Source of the DNA: Brevundimonas bullata
GTDB taxonomy: Bacteria; Pseudomonadota; Alphaproteobacteria; Caulobacterales; Caulobacteraceae
Assembly (NCBI RefSeq): GCF_003350205.1
Contig: NZ_QLLC01000003.1
Location: 84,731 to 148,730, forward strand
Direction of reading: 5' to 3'
Length of the DNA: 64,000 nucleotides
Shown here: one piece after another, positions 8,567 through 17,956 of the stretch
How positions within the stretch are numbered: the stretch's first letter is position 1
Layout of the letters: each line of letters begins with the position of its first letter
Notes under the pieces: generated by a model
Database searches by the model: none
Told to the model about the DNA's origin: nothing
The model's input: the letters and a program-made list of their open reading frames with translations, nothing else
Position numbers and translations under genes: made by a program

Positions 8567-10714
8567 CTAACCCGCCACCCGCAGGTTGACCACGCCGCTC
8601 TTCTCGTGGGGCATGACGACGACCCGGCCGTCCAGGCGCTGGAAATTCAGGTCGATGACGCCGCCCCCGACCTCCAGATCGCTGACGGTCAGCCGGTCCA
8701 GGCCGATCGGGAGGGCGGGTTTGGTGACTTCGACCAGACTTTCGGCGGCGTTGATCGACACGCCGAGCACGGCCTGCAGCATCAGGAAGACCGACCCCGC
8801 CGCCCAGGCCTGGGGCAGGCAGGCGACCGGATAGGCGATGGGCGGCTCGCCTGTCTCGCGGATGAAGCCGCAGAACAGCTCGGGCAGGCGAAGGTGGAAA
8901 TGCGACGCCGCGCCAAACACCTCGCCCAGCAGCATGGCGACCGCCCGCCGTTCGCCGTAGCCGGCCATGCCCGCCGCCGCCATGGCCGTGTCGTGCGGCC
9001 AGACCGAGCCGTTGTGATAGCTCATCGGATTGAAGCGGGTCTGGCCCTTGCCCAGGGTCCGCAGGCCCCAGCCCGATCGGAACTCGGCCGTCAGCATCCG
9101 CCGCGTCACCCGATGCGCCCGCTCCTGCGTGGGCAGGCCGCTGAACATCAGATGCCCGGCGTTGGAGCCGATGGCGCGGCACTGCTCGCCGTCGCCGTCC
9201 AGGGCGATGGCGTAAAAGCCCTCGTCCTCCATCCAGAAGCGATCCTCGACCAGGGCGCGCACCGTCTCCGCTCGCGCCTGCCATTGTGGCGTCCGCTCGT
9301 CTCCCAGATGGGCGCCCATCTCGGCCAGGGCCTTCCAGGCGGCGAAGGCGTAGCCCTGGACCTCCAGCAGGGCGATCGGTCCCTTGGGGAAGCGACCGTC
9401 GGCGTAGAAAATCGAGTCCTCGCTGTCCTTCCAGCCCTGGTTGGCCAGGCCTGTATCCGCCGCCCGGGCGTAGTCGATCAGGCCGTCGCCGTTGCTGTCG
9501 CCGTAGTCGGTCATCCAGCCCGCCGCCGCGATCAGGTTGGGCCACAGGGCGCGGATGGTCTCCAGATCGCCGGTGCGCTTGGCGTAGGCGCCGGCCAAGG
9601 CGATGAACAGGCAGGTGGTGTCGACCCCGCCGTAATAGAGGCCGAACGGCACTTCGCGCAGCGCGCTCATCTCGCCGCCGCGCGTCTCGTGCATGATCTT
9701 GCCGGGGGCGCAATCCATGAAGGCGTCGACCTCGGTCGCCTGACGCGCCGCCAGATAGGTCAGGACCCCCTTGGCCAGGCTGGGGTCGATCCACAGCATC
9801 TGCCAGGCGGTGATGATGCCGTCCCGCCCGAACGGGGTCGAGAACCACGGCACCCCGGCGTAAGGATAGGGGCCGGTCGGCAGGTCGGTGGTCAGCAGGG
9901 CCACGTCCGTCCTCGACTGGGTCAGCCAGTCGTTGACGCGCGGATTACGCGGGGCCTGGACGCTGGCGCCCCGCCTCAGCCGCCGACGCATGGCCAGCCT
10001 CGCCTGGATGGCGTTCCAGCGCCAGCGGTCCTTGTCGGGCGCATCGCAGACGTCGAGCCCGCATTCGATGAACAACTCCAGCTTCTTGCCCTTGGGCAGG
10101 CTGAACATGAACTCGGCCCGGTTGGGGCTGAGCCGCGCCGGCGGCTCGGAAAAGGCCAGGCAACTGGTCCTCAGAACATCATCCAGCCCGGTGTAGCCGA
10201 AGGTGACGCGGCGCCCGTCCATGACCGGGGCGTGGATCTCGCCGCGCGCCGCCCGCTGCGTGCCGCGCACCTGAAAGATGTCGGCGAAGTCGGCCCCGAA
10301 CTCGAAGGCCAGAGGCAGCAGGATGTCCTCGATGCCGTGGTTGACCATCCGCACCCGCTCGAACAGCCTCTTGTCCCAGAGAAAGCGCCGTCGCTCCAGA
10401 TGCAGCACCCCCGCCGGGGCGGAACGCCCGCCCATGGGGGGCAGGGGGCGGTTGGTCGAATGGCAGGTGAAGAAGACATTGTCCTCGGTCACGCCGGAAC
10501 TGAGCCGCGACGGCCGCGCCCGACCCACCGTCAGGACGAAGTGCGACAGCAGCCGCGTGTCCTGATCGAACAGGCCGTCCGCGCCGCTCTTCACATCGCC
10601 CCAGTGGTCCGCGACCAGAAAGGTGTCGCGATCCTTCAACGCCATCAGGGTTTCCAGCCCGTCCTGGTCGTTGTTGTCGGCGGCGGTGGTCTGGACTGAA
10701 TAGGCGTCGTCCAT
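8567..10714 (-). CDS. Amylo-alpha-1,6-glucosidase / glycogen debranching-type glycosidase
   Basis: 715-residue cytoplasmic glycosidase. The first 240 residues match the N-terminal beta domain of bacterial debranching-like enzymes (LKDRDTFLVADHWGDV, DQDTRLLSHFVLTVG). Residues about 280-650 form the (alpha/alpha)6 barrel with VPWFSTPFGRDGIITAWQML (catalytic Asp in GRDG), GWKDSEDSIFYADG and SYHNGSVWPHDTA. It lacks the transferase domain of classical eukaryotic debranchers. It follows the GT4 glycosyltransferase gene after 31 bp on the same strand, so the pair probably builds and trims one alpha-glucan or oligosaccharide. No glycogen synthase or branching gene is in the window. The precise substrate is not known. 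Confidence 0.9.
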   Translation of the reverse strand: MDDAYSVQTTAADNNDQDGLETLMALKDRDTFLVADHWGDVKSGADGLFDQDTRLLSHFVLTVGRARPSRLSSGVTEDNVFFTCHSTNRPLPPMGGRSAPAGVLHLERRRFLWDKRLFERVRMVNHGIEDILLPLAFEFGADFADIFQVRGTQRAARGEIHAPVMDGRRVTFGYTGLDDVLRTSCLAFSEPPARLSPNRAEFMFSLPKGKKLELFIECGLDVCDAPDKDRWRWNAIQARLAMRRRLRRGASVQAPRNPRVNDWLTQSRTDVALLTTDLPTGPYPYAGVPWFSTPFGRDGIITAWQMLWIDPSLAKGVLTYLAARQATEVDAFMDCAPGKIMHETRGGEMSALREVPFGLYYGGVDTTCLFIALAGAYAKRTGDLETIRALWPNLIAAAGWMTDYGDSNGDGLIDYARAADTGLANQGWKDSEDSIFYADGRFPKGPIALLEVQGYAFAAWKALAEMGAHLGDERTPQWQARAETVRALVEDRFWMEDEGFYAIALDGDGEQCRAIGSNAGHLMFSGLPTQERAHRVTRRMLTAEFRSGWGLRTLGKGQTRFNPMSYHNGSVWPHDTAMAAAGMAGYGERRAVAMLLGEVFGAASHFHLRLPELFCGFIRETGEPPIAYPVACLPQAWAAGSVFLMLQAVLGVSINAAESLVEVTKPALPIGLDRLTVSDLEVGGGVIDLNFQRLDGRVVVMPHEKSGVVNLRVAG

Positions 10715-10745
10715 GCTCTACCTAATGACCAGAGAGGCGAAGGGT

Positions 10746-11855
10746 TCAGGCGCGGACGGCGAAACTGCGTTCCTCAAGCAGCGGCAGGATAGGGTCGCCA
10801 TCCAGAACGTGCGCCGCGAACGGGCGTCGGGCCAGAAGGTCGCCGTAGACGTCGAGATAGCGCCGGGCCATGGCCGTGGCCGAGAAGCGCAGATCGAAGC
10901 GCGCCCGGATCGCCTCGCGGTCCAGTTCGTGCGCCTTTGCAGCGGCGGCGACCGCCTGCTCCATGGTGTCGACCAGGAACCCGGTGGCCCCATCCTCGAT
11001 GATCTCGGGCGTCGAGCCGCAGCGGAAGGCCACGACCGGCGTGCCGCAGGCCAGGGCCTCGATCATCACCAGACCGAAGGGCTCGGGCCAGTCGATAGGG
11101 AAGAGCAGAGCCTCGGCCCCGCCGAGGAAGGCCGACTTCTGATGGTCGCCGATCTCGCCGACGAACTCGATCATCGGACTTGCCTCAACGAGCGGCTTGA
11201 TGATCGTCTCCCAATAGGTCTTGTCCGCCGCATCGACCTTGGCCGCGATCTTCAGCGGCTTGCCCAGGCGCGTGGCGATCTCGATGGCGCGGTCGGGGCG
11301 TTTCTCGGGCGAGATGCGGCCCAGGAAGGCCAGATAGCCCTGCGAGGTGGGCGAGAAGCGATAGAGGTCGCCGGGCATTCCGTGCTGCACCGTGGCCTTC
11401 CAGTTGGCGTGCGGCAGGGGGCGGCGCTGATCGTCCGAGATGGAGACCAGACCGAACTCGGGCCAGCGCTCATAGACCTCGGGCAGATCCTTCAGGTCCA
11501 GCCGTCCGTGCAGGGTGGTGATCGTCTTGTCCGCCAGATCCCGGAAGAAGGGGAAATGCAGAATGTCGGTATGGAAATGGATGACGTCGAACGTGTCGGC
11601 GCGGTCCAGAACGGCGGCCAGCAGGGTCATGTGCGCGGCCAGGTCGGACTTCAGCGGCTCGGGGTCCAGCCGGATCGCCTGATCGCGCACCGGGATCAGC
11701 CGCGCCCGCGTCTCGGCCTCGGCGCTGGCGAACAGGGTGACGTCGTGACCCAGTTCGACCAGGGCGTCCGTCAGGTGGGCGACCACCCTTTCCGTGCCCC
11801 CGTAGAGGCGCGGCGGCACAGCCTCATATAGGGGCGTGACCTGAGCAATCTTCAT
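10746..11855 (-). CDS. Glycosyltransferase family 4
   Basis: GT-B fold retaining glycosyltransferase of 369 residues starting at the ATG at 11855, which has AGGAG 6 nt upstream. An 81-nt upstream extension lacks the fold and was excluded. The N-terminal domain begins MKIAQVTPLYEAVPPRLYGGTERVV with the acceptor-site GG-x-ER motif. The C-terminal nucleotide-sugar domain has LGRISPEKRPDRAIEIA and the conserved E-x7-E segment EPFGLVMIEALACGTPVVAF. It forms a two-gene operon with the amylo-1,6-glucosidase. Donor and acceptor cannot be named from sequence. Confidence 0.9.
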   Translation of the reverse strand: MKIAQVTPLYEAVPPRLYGGTERVVAHLTDALVELGHDVTLFASAEAETRARLIPVRDQAIRLDPEPLKSDLAAHMTLLAAVLDRADTFDVIHFHTDILHFPFFRDLADKTITTLHGRLDLKDLPEVYERWPEFGLVSISDDQRRPLPHANWKATVQHGMPGDLYRFSPTSQGYLAFLGRISPEKRPDRAIEIATRLGKPLKIAAKVDAADKTYWETIIKPLVEASPMIEFVGEIGDHQKSAFLGGAEALLFPIDWPEPFGLVMIEALACGTPVVAFRCGSTPEIIEDGATGFLVDTMEQAVAAAAKAHELDREAIRARFDLRFSATAMARRYLDVYGDLLARRPFAAHVLDGDPILPLLEERSFAVRA

Positions 11856-11936
11856 GATCGGACTCCTGCGCCCCCGATGGCGCACTGCAGTCCTCAACAC
11901 GGGTCGATGAACGGGGGTTCCAGCTTGGCCGGACAA

Positions 11937-11965
11937 CTTTCCTCCCCATGAAATGGGGAGGAAAG
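11937..11965. terminator. Hairpin downstream of ccrM
   Basis: CTTTCCTCCCCAT / ATGGGGAGGAAAG arms of 13 bp around a GAA loop, just beyond the ccrM stop codon and before the GT4 gene on the same strand. It is the same end sequence as in the class 1b repeats (25645, 34464, 41812), here as a solo hairpin. It could terminate ccrM transcription or stabilise its 3' end. Confidence 0.55.
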
Positions 11966-11974
11966 CGTTCAGCC

Positions 11975-13084
<1,110 letters not shown>

Positions 13085-13091
13085 TTATGGT

Positions 13092-13150
13092 GAATCCTTA
13101 CGGTTAAGGCGGAGTAACCAAACTTAAGATCCCGACTGATCGATAGAATC
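13092..13150 (-). promoter_or_regulatory. ccrM upstream region: CtrA-like box between two GANTC sites
   Basis: GAATC at 13092-13096, TTAA-N7-TAAC at 13104-13118 (on the ccrM strand GTTA-N7-TTAA), a further TTAA at 13124-13127 and GAATC at 13146-13150. CtrA consensus is TTAA-N7-TTAAC, so this is a near match. In Caulobacter crescentus ccrM is switched on by CtrA and repressed by full methylation of GANTC sites in its leader. The arrangement here fits that model. The distal GAATC touches the class 3 repeat. Confidence 0.6.
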
Positions 13151-13295
13151 CTTCTCCCCTTGCGGGAGAAGGTGGCCGAGCAGCGCGAGGTCGGATGAGG
13201 GGTTGTGCGACGTTAAAACAGCCCGCCGTCAAACCTTGGCGAGACCCCTCATCCGTCAGGCTCCGCCTGCCACCTTCTCCCGCAAGGGGAGAAGG
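13150..13295. repeat. Class 3 intergenic inverted repeat
   Basis: About 146 bp. Outer ends are hairpins themselves: CCTTCTCCCCTTGCGGGAGAAGG on the left (13150-13172) and its near mirror at 13273-13295. Inner arms GGATGAGGGGT / ACCCCTCATCC make the whole element able to fold into one long branched hairpin. A second copy is at 61993-62150. It sits in the divergent gap between ccrM and murC. Confidence 0.75.
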
Positions 13296-13342
13296 GAAGA
13301 AGAAGTATGCAAATCGCATCCCGTCTGAGCTATGAGGCGGGG

Positions 13343-14788
13343 ATGATCGCACGCCTTCGTCCCGTTCCGTTCGCCCTTGGGCCTGTCCACTTCGTCGGTA
13401 TCGGCGGCATCGGCATGAGCGGCATCGCCGAGATCATGCTGAAGATCGGCTATCAGGTGTCCGGCTCGGACGCCAAGGCCAGCGCCAACACCGAGCGGCT
13501 GGAGCGCCTGGGCGCCCGCATCTACATCGGCCATGACGCCGCGCACGTGACCGAGGGCGTCTCGGCGGTGGTCTATTCCACGGCGGTCAAGGCCGCCAAC
13601 CCTGAACTGGTCGTCGCCCGCGAGCGTCGCATCCCTCTGGTCCGCCGGGCCGAGATGCTGGCCGAGCTGATGCGGCTGCAATTCTCGATCGGCGTCGGCG
13701 GCACCCACGGCAAGACCACGACGACCTCGATGGTCGCGGCCCTGCTGGACGCGGCGGGCATGGACCCCACCGTGGTCAACGGCGGCATCATCAACGCCTA
13801 CGGCACCAACGCCAAGGTGGGCGAGGGCGACTGGATCGTGGTCGAGGCCGACGAGAGCGACGGCAGCTTCCTGCGCCTGAAATGCACCGTGGCGATCATC
13901 ACCAATATCGACCCTGAACACCTGGACCACTACGGCGACTTCGACGCGGTCAAGAAGGCCTTCTGCGACTTCATCGAGGACATTCCCTTCTACGGCTTCG
14001 GCGTGGTCTGCCTGGACCACCCGGAAGTGCAGAAGCTGGCGGCCCAGATCGACAACCGCCGCCTCGTCACCTACGGCCTGAACCCCCAGGCGATGGTCCG
14101 CGCCGAGAACGTGCAGATGTCGCCCGACGGCGCCCGTTTCGACGTGGTGGTGCAGGGCCAAGGTCTGGCCGCCCTGGACGAGCCGATCCGGATCGAGGGC
14201 CTCTATCTGCCCATGGCCGGCTGGCACAATGTCTCCAACTCCCTTGCGGCCATCGCGGTCGCCCGTGAACTGGGTGTGGACGACGACGCCCTGCGCGCCG
14301 GTCTGGCCGGCTTCGGCGGGGTCAAGCGCCGCTTCACCACCACGGGCGTCGTCGGCGGCGTGCGCGTCATCGACGACTATGGCCACCACCCGGTCGAGAT
14401 CGCCGCCGTGCTCAAGGCCGCCCGTCAGGTGGTCCAGTCGGCGGACAACCCCGGCCGCGTCATCGCCGTGGTCCAGCCGCACCGCTACACCCGTCTGCGC
14501 GACCTGATGGAGGAGTTCTCGACCTGCTTCTCGGACGCCGACGCTGTCCTGGTCGCCGACGTCTATCCGGCGGGCGAACAGCCGATCGAGGGCGTGGACA
14601 AGCACGCCCTGGCCGATGGCATCCGCCGCTATGGCCACCGCAACGTCGCCGCCCTGGAAAACGCCGCCGTCCTGCCGCGCGTCATCAAGGATGAAGCCAA
14701 GCCGGGCGATCTGGTCGTCCTGCTGGGCGCAGGCGATATCACCAGCTGGGCCTACGCCCTGCCGGCGCAGCTTGAGGCGCTTGCCTAG
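13343..14788 (+). CDS. murC: UDP-N-acetylmuramate--L-alanine ligase MurC
   Basis: Cytoplasmic Mur ligase that adds L-alanine to UDP-MurNAc with ATP. 481 residues. N-terminal Rossmann domain with [19 protein letters not shown] loop [11 protein letters not shown] (from residue 120), central domain with [10 protein letters not shown] and [11 protein letters not shown], and the C-terminal [10 protein letters not shown] and VQPHRYTRL motifs. The ATG at 13343 has GAGG close upstream and places the Rossmann motif 17 residues in. An in-frame ATG at 13307 just after the class 3 repeat would add 12 residues and cannot be excluded. First gene of the wall/division block. The promoter must lie in or beyond the repeat. 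Confidence 0.96.
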   Translation: MIARLRPVPFALGPVHFVGIGGIGMSGIAEIMLKIGYQVSGSDAKASANTERLERLGARIYIGHDAAHVTEGVSAVVYSTAVKAANPELVVARERRIPLVRRAEMLAELMRLQFSIGVGGTHGKTTTTSMVAALLDAAGMDPTVVNGGIINAYGTNAKVGEGDWIVVEADESDGSFLRLKCTVAIITNIDPEHLDHYGDFDAVKKAFCDFIEDIPFYGFGVVCLDHPEVQKLAAQIDNRRLVTYGLNPQAMVRAENVQMSPDGARFDVVVQGQGLAALDEPIRIEGLYLPMAGWHNVSNSLAAIAVARELGVDDDALRAGLAGFGGVKRRFTTTGVVGGVRVIDDYGHHPVEIAAVLKAARQVVQSADNPGRVIAVVQPHRYTRLRDLMEEFSTCFSDADAVLVADVYPAGEQPIEGVDKHALADGIRRYGHRNVAALENAAVLPRVIKDEAKPGDLVVLLGAGDITSWAYALPAQLEALA

Positions 14789-14802
14789 ACCATTTGCTCC
14801 CG

Positions 14803-14928
14803 CTCATCCCGGCGGACGCCGGGATCCAGTGAGAGCTTCACGACGCGCCTTTGCCGCCCTACATCGGGCAGAACGCCAAACGGCTGGATGCAGCCAAAGA
14901 ACTGGATCCCGGCGTCCGCCGGGATGAG
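14803..14928. repeat. Class 2 intergenic inverted repeat
   Basis: Perfect or near-perfect 28-bp arms (left 14803-14830, right 14901-14928) built around CATCCCGGCGGACGCCGGGAT, which is itself palindromic, separated by about 70 bp. Other copies are at 39409-39540, 62168-62256 and a diverged form at 32606-32722. The inner segments share TTTGGCTGC / GCAGCCAAAG. It separates murC from murB. Confidence 0.75.
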
Positions 14929-14939
14929 CGGATTAACAG

Positions 14940-15848
14940 ATGTCCTGGACTGACACCCTCCCCACCGTGCGCGGCAAGCTGCTGCTGAACGAACCGCTGG
15001 GCCCCTACACCTGGTTCCGCGTGGGCGGGGCGGCGGACGCCCTCTTTATTCCGGCGGACGCGGAAGACCTGGCCGACTTCCTCAAGGCCCTGCCCGAAAG
15101 CGTCCCCGTCACCATCATCGGCGTCGGCTCCAACCTGATCGTGCGCGACGGCGGGGTCGAGGGCGTGGTGATCCGTCTGGCGGGCCGCGCCTTCGCCGCC
15201 ATCACGACCGAGGGCGAGACCATCACCGTCGGCGCCGGCGCATTGGATTCCATGGTGGCCAAGGCCTCCGCCAAGGCGGGCATCGCCGGGCTGGAGTTCT
15301 ACGCCGGCATCCCCGGCACCATCGGCGGCGCCCTGACCATGAACGCGGGCTGCTATGGCGCGGAAACCAAGGACGTTCTGGTCTCGGCCTGGGGTCTGAA
15401 CCGTCAGGGTCAGCGGGTCGAGCTGACGCTGGCCGACTTCGGCTACACCTACCGCCATTCCAACGCCCCGGCCGACATCATCTGGATGGAGGCTGTCTAT
15501 CGCGGCGCGCCCGACGCGCCCGAGGCCGTCACCGCCCGCATCAACGAGATCACCAGCCGCCGCGAGACGACCCAGCCGATCCGTGAAAAGACCGGGGGCT
15601 CGACCTTCAAGAACCCTGAAGGCCATTCCTCGTGGAAGCTGGTCGACGAGGCGGGCTGGCGCGGCAAGCTGCGCGCCGAAACCGGCGGCGGCGCCAAGTT
15701 CAGCGAACTGCACGCCAACTTCATGATCAACCCCGGCGAGGCCACCGCCGCCGACATCGAAGCCCTGGGCGAAGCTGTGCGCGCCGATGTCCTGGCCAAG
15801 ACCGGCGTCCAGCTGGACTGGGAAATCAAGCGCATCGGCCGCCGCTAA
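14940..15848 (+). CDS. murB: UDP-N-acetylenolpyruvoylglucosamine reductase MurB
   Basis: FAD- and NADPH-dependent reductase that makes UDP-MurNAc. 302 residues, type I size. FAD-binding segment with [14 protein letters not shown] (59-72), [21 protein letters not shown], and the substrate domain with the catalytic Ser221 in [10 protein letters not shown] and [11 protein letters not shown]. The terminal Glu needed for catalysis is in LDWEIKRIG. The start codon comes 11 bp after a class 2 repeat, which leaves little room for a Shine-Dalgarno. It is probably transcribed through from murC. Confidence 0.96.
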   Translation: MSWTDTLPTVRGKLLLNEPLGPYTWFRVGGAADALFIPADAEDLADFLKALPESVPVTIIGVGSNLIVRDGGVEGVVIRLAGRAFAAITTEGETITVGAGALDSMVAKASAKAGIAGLEFYAGIPGTIGGALTMNAGCYGAETKDVLVSAWGLNRQGQRVELTLADFGYTYRHSNAPADIIWMEAVYRGAPDAPEAVTARINEITSRRETTQPIREKTGGSTFKNPEGHSSWKLVDEAGWRGKLRAETGGGAKFSELHANFMINPGEATAADIEALGEAVRADVLAKTGVQLDWEIKRIGRR

Positions 15849-16050
15849 CCCTCTCCCGGCGGGAGAGGGCTTGAGCGCACGAGAGCCGAAGGCGATCGTT
15901 CTTGCGCGAAAGGGTGAGGGGCTAAGGTGTCAGTCGGCGTCCGCCGTCGCGGCGCGGCTTGCGCCGACGGTTGTCGAGAACCCTCACCCTTTCGCCTTGC
16001 CAATCGCTGGCGCTCTCGGAGGCTCAAGCCCTCTCCCATCGGGAGAGGGG
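15848..16050. repeat. Class 4 long nested inverted repeat (murB-ddl gap)
   Basis: About 200 bp that can fold on itself along nearly its whole length. End hairpins CCCTCTCCCGGCGGGAGAGGG (15848-15868) and CCCTCTCCCATCGGGAGAGGG (about 16029-16049) flank inner complementary arms with GCTTGAGC / GCTCAAGC, GAGAGC / GCTCTC and GCGAAAGGGTGAGGG / CCCTCACCCTTTCGC. Only one copy is in the window. The rest of the 305-bp gap holds AACCGGTTAACC near 16095, ahead of ddl. Confidence 0.75.
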
Positions 16051-16153
16051 CTCTACCGCAGGAAGGCGCTTAAATTCCCCTCCGTCCCGCTATCGTTTCC
16101 AACCGGTTAACCGTATTCAGGGCATAGGGGCGGGCTAGTAGTCGGATCGTCCC

Positions 16154-17089
16154 ATGCGCGCGCCCCTGAACACTCTTCACGTCGCTGTCCTGATGGGCGG
16201 CCTGTCGTCGGAACGCGAGGTTTCGCTGTCGTCCGGTCGCGGCTGCGCCGACGCCCTGGAAGGGCAGGTCGCCAAGGTCACGCGCGTCGACGCCGGGCGC
16301 GATCTGGCCCAGGTCCTGACCGCCCTGAAACCCGACGTCGTCTTCAACGCCCTGCACGGCGAATGGGGCGAGGACGGCTGCGTCCAGGGCATCCTCGAGA
16401 CCCTGCTCATCCCCTACACCCACTCCGGCGTCCTGGCCTCGGCTCTGGCCATGGATAAGGATAAGTCCAAGGCCGTGCTGCGGGCGGCCGGCGTCGTCGT
16501 GCCCGGCGGCGGCCTGTTTGATCGCAAGGCGGTGGCGGCGGACCACGTCATTGCGCCCCCCTATGTGATCAAGCCGAACGCCGAGGGCTCCTCGGTCGGC
16601 GTCTATGTCATCCAGCCGGGCGACGCGCCCTGCGCCATCGTCGGCGACGACAGCTGGACCTATGGCGACCTGGTCATGGTCGAGCCCTTCATCGCGGGCA
16701 AGGAACTGGCCGTCACGGTGCTGGGCGAGGCCGCCGGCCCGCGCGCCCTGACCGTCACCGACATCACCCCGACCAAGGGCTTCTACGACTACGAGGCCAA
16801 ATACGCGCCGGGCGGTTCCAAGCACGTCCTGCCCGCCGAGCTGCCCGCCCACGTCTTTGACAAGGCTTTACGTCAGTCCGAGCTGGCCCACACGGCCATG
16901 GGCTGCCGCGGCGTGTCCCGATCCGACTTCCGTTATGACGATGTTAACGACGTTCTCGTTCTTCTGGAGGTCAACACCCAGCCCGGCATGACGCCGACCT
17001 CGCTCAGTCCCGAGCAGGCGGCCTATGTCGGGATGGCGTATCGTGATCTGGTTCGGTGGATGGTGGAGGACGCCTCATGCCCGCGGTAG
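16154..17089 (+). CDS. ddlB: D-alanine--D-alanine ligase
   Basis: ATP-grasp ligase producing the D-Ala-D-Ala dipeptide of peptidoglycan. 311 residues. N-terminal VAVLMGGLSSEREVSLSSG, then FNALHGEWGEDGCVQGILE, IKPNAEGSSVGV, the metal-binding EVNTQPGMTPTSLSPEQA near the C-terminus and the FYDYEAKYAPGG loop. The KFYDYEAKY-type loop is typical of D-Ala:D-Ala rather than D-lactate enzymes. It overlaps ftsQ by 13 bp, as expected in a dcw cluster. Confidence 0.95.
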   Translation: MRAPLNTLHVAVLMGGLSSEREVSLSSGRGCADALEGQVAKVTRVDAGRDLAQVLTALKPDVVFNALHGEWGEDGCVQGILETLLIPYTHSGVLASALAMDKDKSKAVLRAAGVVVPGGGLFDRKAVAADHVIAPPYVIKPNAEGSSVGVYVIQPGDAPCAIVGDDSWTYGDLVMVEPFIAGKELAVTVLGEAAGPRALTVTDITPTKGFYDYEAKYAPGGSKHVLPAELPAHVFDKALRQSELAHTAMGCRGVSRSDFRYDDVNDVLVLLEVNTQPGMTPTSLSPEQAAYVGMAYRDLVRWMVEDASCPR

Positions 17090-17931
17090 TGCGTGGCGGT
17101 CGGCGACAGGGTTCGACAAAAGGCAAGGGGCAGGGGTCCCGCAAGGCGCCGGCCACGCCGGGCAAGGTCGCCGCCATCGGTCGGCTGGACCTGTCGCCGC
17201 GCGCGGTCCTGATCTCCATCGTGGCGGGCGTCGTCGTTCTGGGCGGGGTCCTGGCCACGGGCGCGCGGGCCGAGCGCATCTCCAACTCGGTCTCCAACAA
17301 GTTCGACAGCGTCACCTCGGGCATGGGTCTGAAGGTGAAGCAGGTCCACGTCACCGGCGCCTCGCCTGAGGCCCGCGCCGCCATCCAGCAGGCCGTCGGC
17401 GTCCGCGCCGATCAGCCCATCGTCAGCCTCGACCTCAACGCCGTGCGCGACCGGGTCCAGGCCGTGGGCTGGGTCAAGGAGGCGCGCGTGGTGCGCCTGT
17501 TGCCCGACACCCTGATCGTCGACGTCAAGGAACACGACCGCCTGGCCGTCTGGCAGACCGGCGGCCACGCCTATGTCATCGACAGCCGGGGCCAGGTGAT
17601 CCAGGGCGCCGACGCCGGTCGCTATCCCAAGCTGCCGCTGGTGGTGGGCAAGGGCGCCGATCAGACCGCATCTGAAATCCTGCCGCTGCTAGTCCAGCGC
17701 CCGCGCCTGATGGCCCGCATCGAGGCCCTGGTCCGCGTGGACGAGCGCCGCTGGGACCTGCGGCTCAAGGACGGCAGCCTGATTCAACTGCCCGCCGTTG
17801 ATCAGGATTCCGCCCTGATCCGTCTCGACGCGCTGGACCAGCGCGAACGCCTTCTCGACCTGGGCTTCGCCCGGGTCGATCTCCGCACGCCCGAGGAGGT
17901 CGCCGTCCGGCCCTCCGAAGGCGCCGTCTGA
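17077..17931 (+). CDS. ftsQ: Cell division protein FtsQ
   Basis: Bitopic inner-membrane divisome protein that links FtsZ-ring components to septal wall enzymes. 284 residues from the ATG at 17077, which has GGAGGA 8 nt upstream and lies inside the ddl 3' end. Basic cytoplasmic tail (about 1-42), one membrane helix (about 44-62), POTRA domain (VKQVHVTGAS through LIVDVKEHD, about 85-150) and the FtsQ beta domain with LAVWQTGGHAYVIDSRGQVI. The end of the protein is less conserved. Start choice is supported by the strong ribosome site. Confidence 0.94.
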   Translation: MPAVVRGGRRQGSTKGKGQGSRKAPATPGKVAAIGRLDLSPRAVLISIVAGVVVLGGVLATGARAERISNSVSNKFDSVTSGMGLKVKQVHVTGASPEARAAIQQAVGVRADQPIVSLDLNAVRDRVQAVGWVKEARVVRLLPDTLIVDVKEHDRLAVWQTGGHAYVIDSRGQVIQGADAGRYPKLPLVVGKGADQTASEILPLLVQRPRLMARIEALVRVDERRWDLRLKDGSLIQLPAVDQDSALIRLDALDQRERLLDLGFARVDLRTPEEVAVRPSEGAV

Positions 17932-17956
17932 ACCAAATATCCAGGACACGATCATC

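Noticed and set aside
8606..10699. 697-residue plus-strand frame
   Set aside because: Antisense to the amylo-1,6-glucosidase, whose catalytic motifs are intact. No family features.
13104..13352. Short minus-strand frame between ccrM and murC
   Set aside because: Made of class 3 repeat and promoter sequence; proline/arginine-rich and without family match.
15005..15283. Small minus-strand frame inside murB
   Set aside because: Antisense to the FAD-binding domain, no ribosome site.
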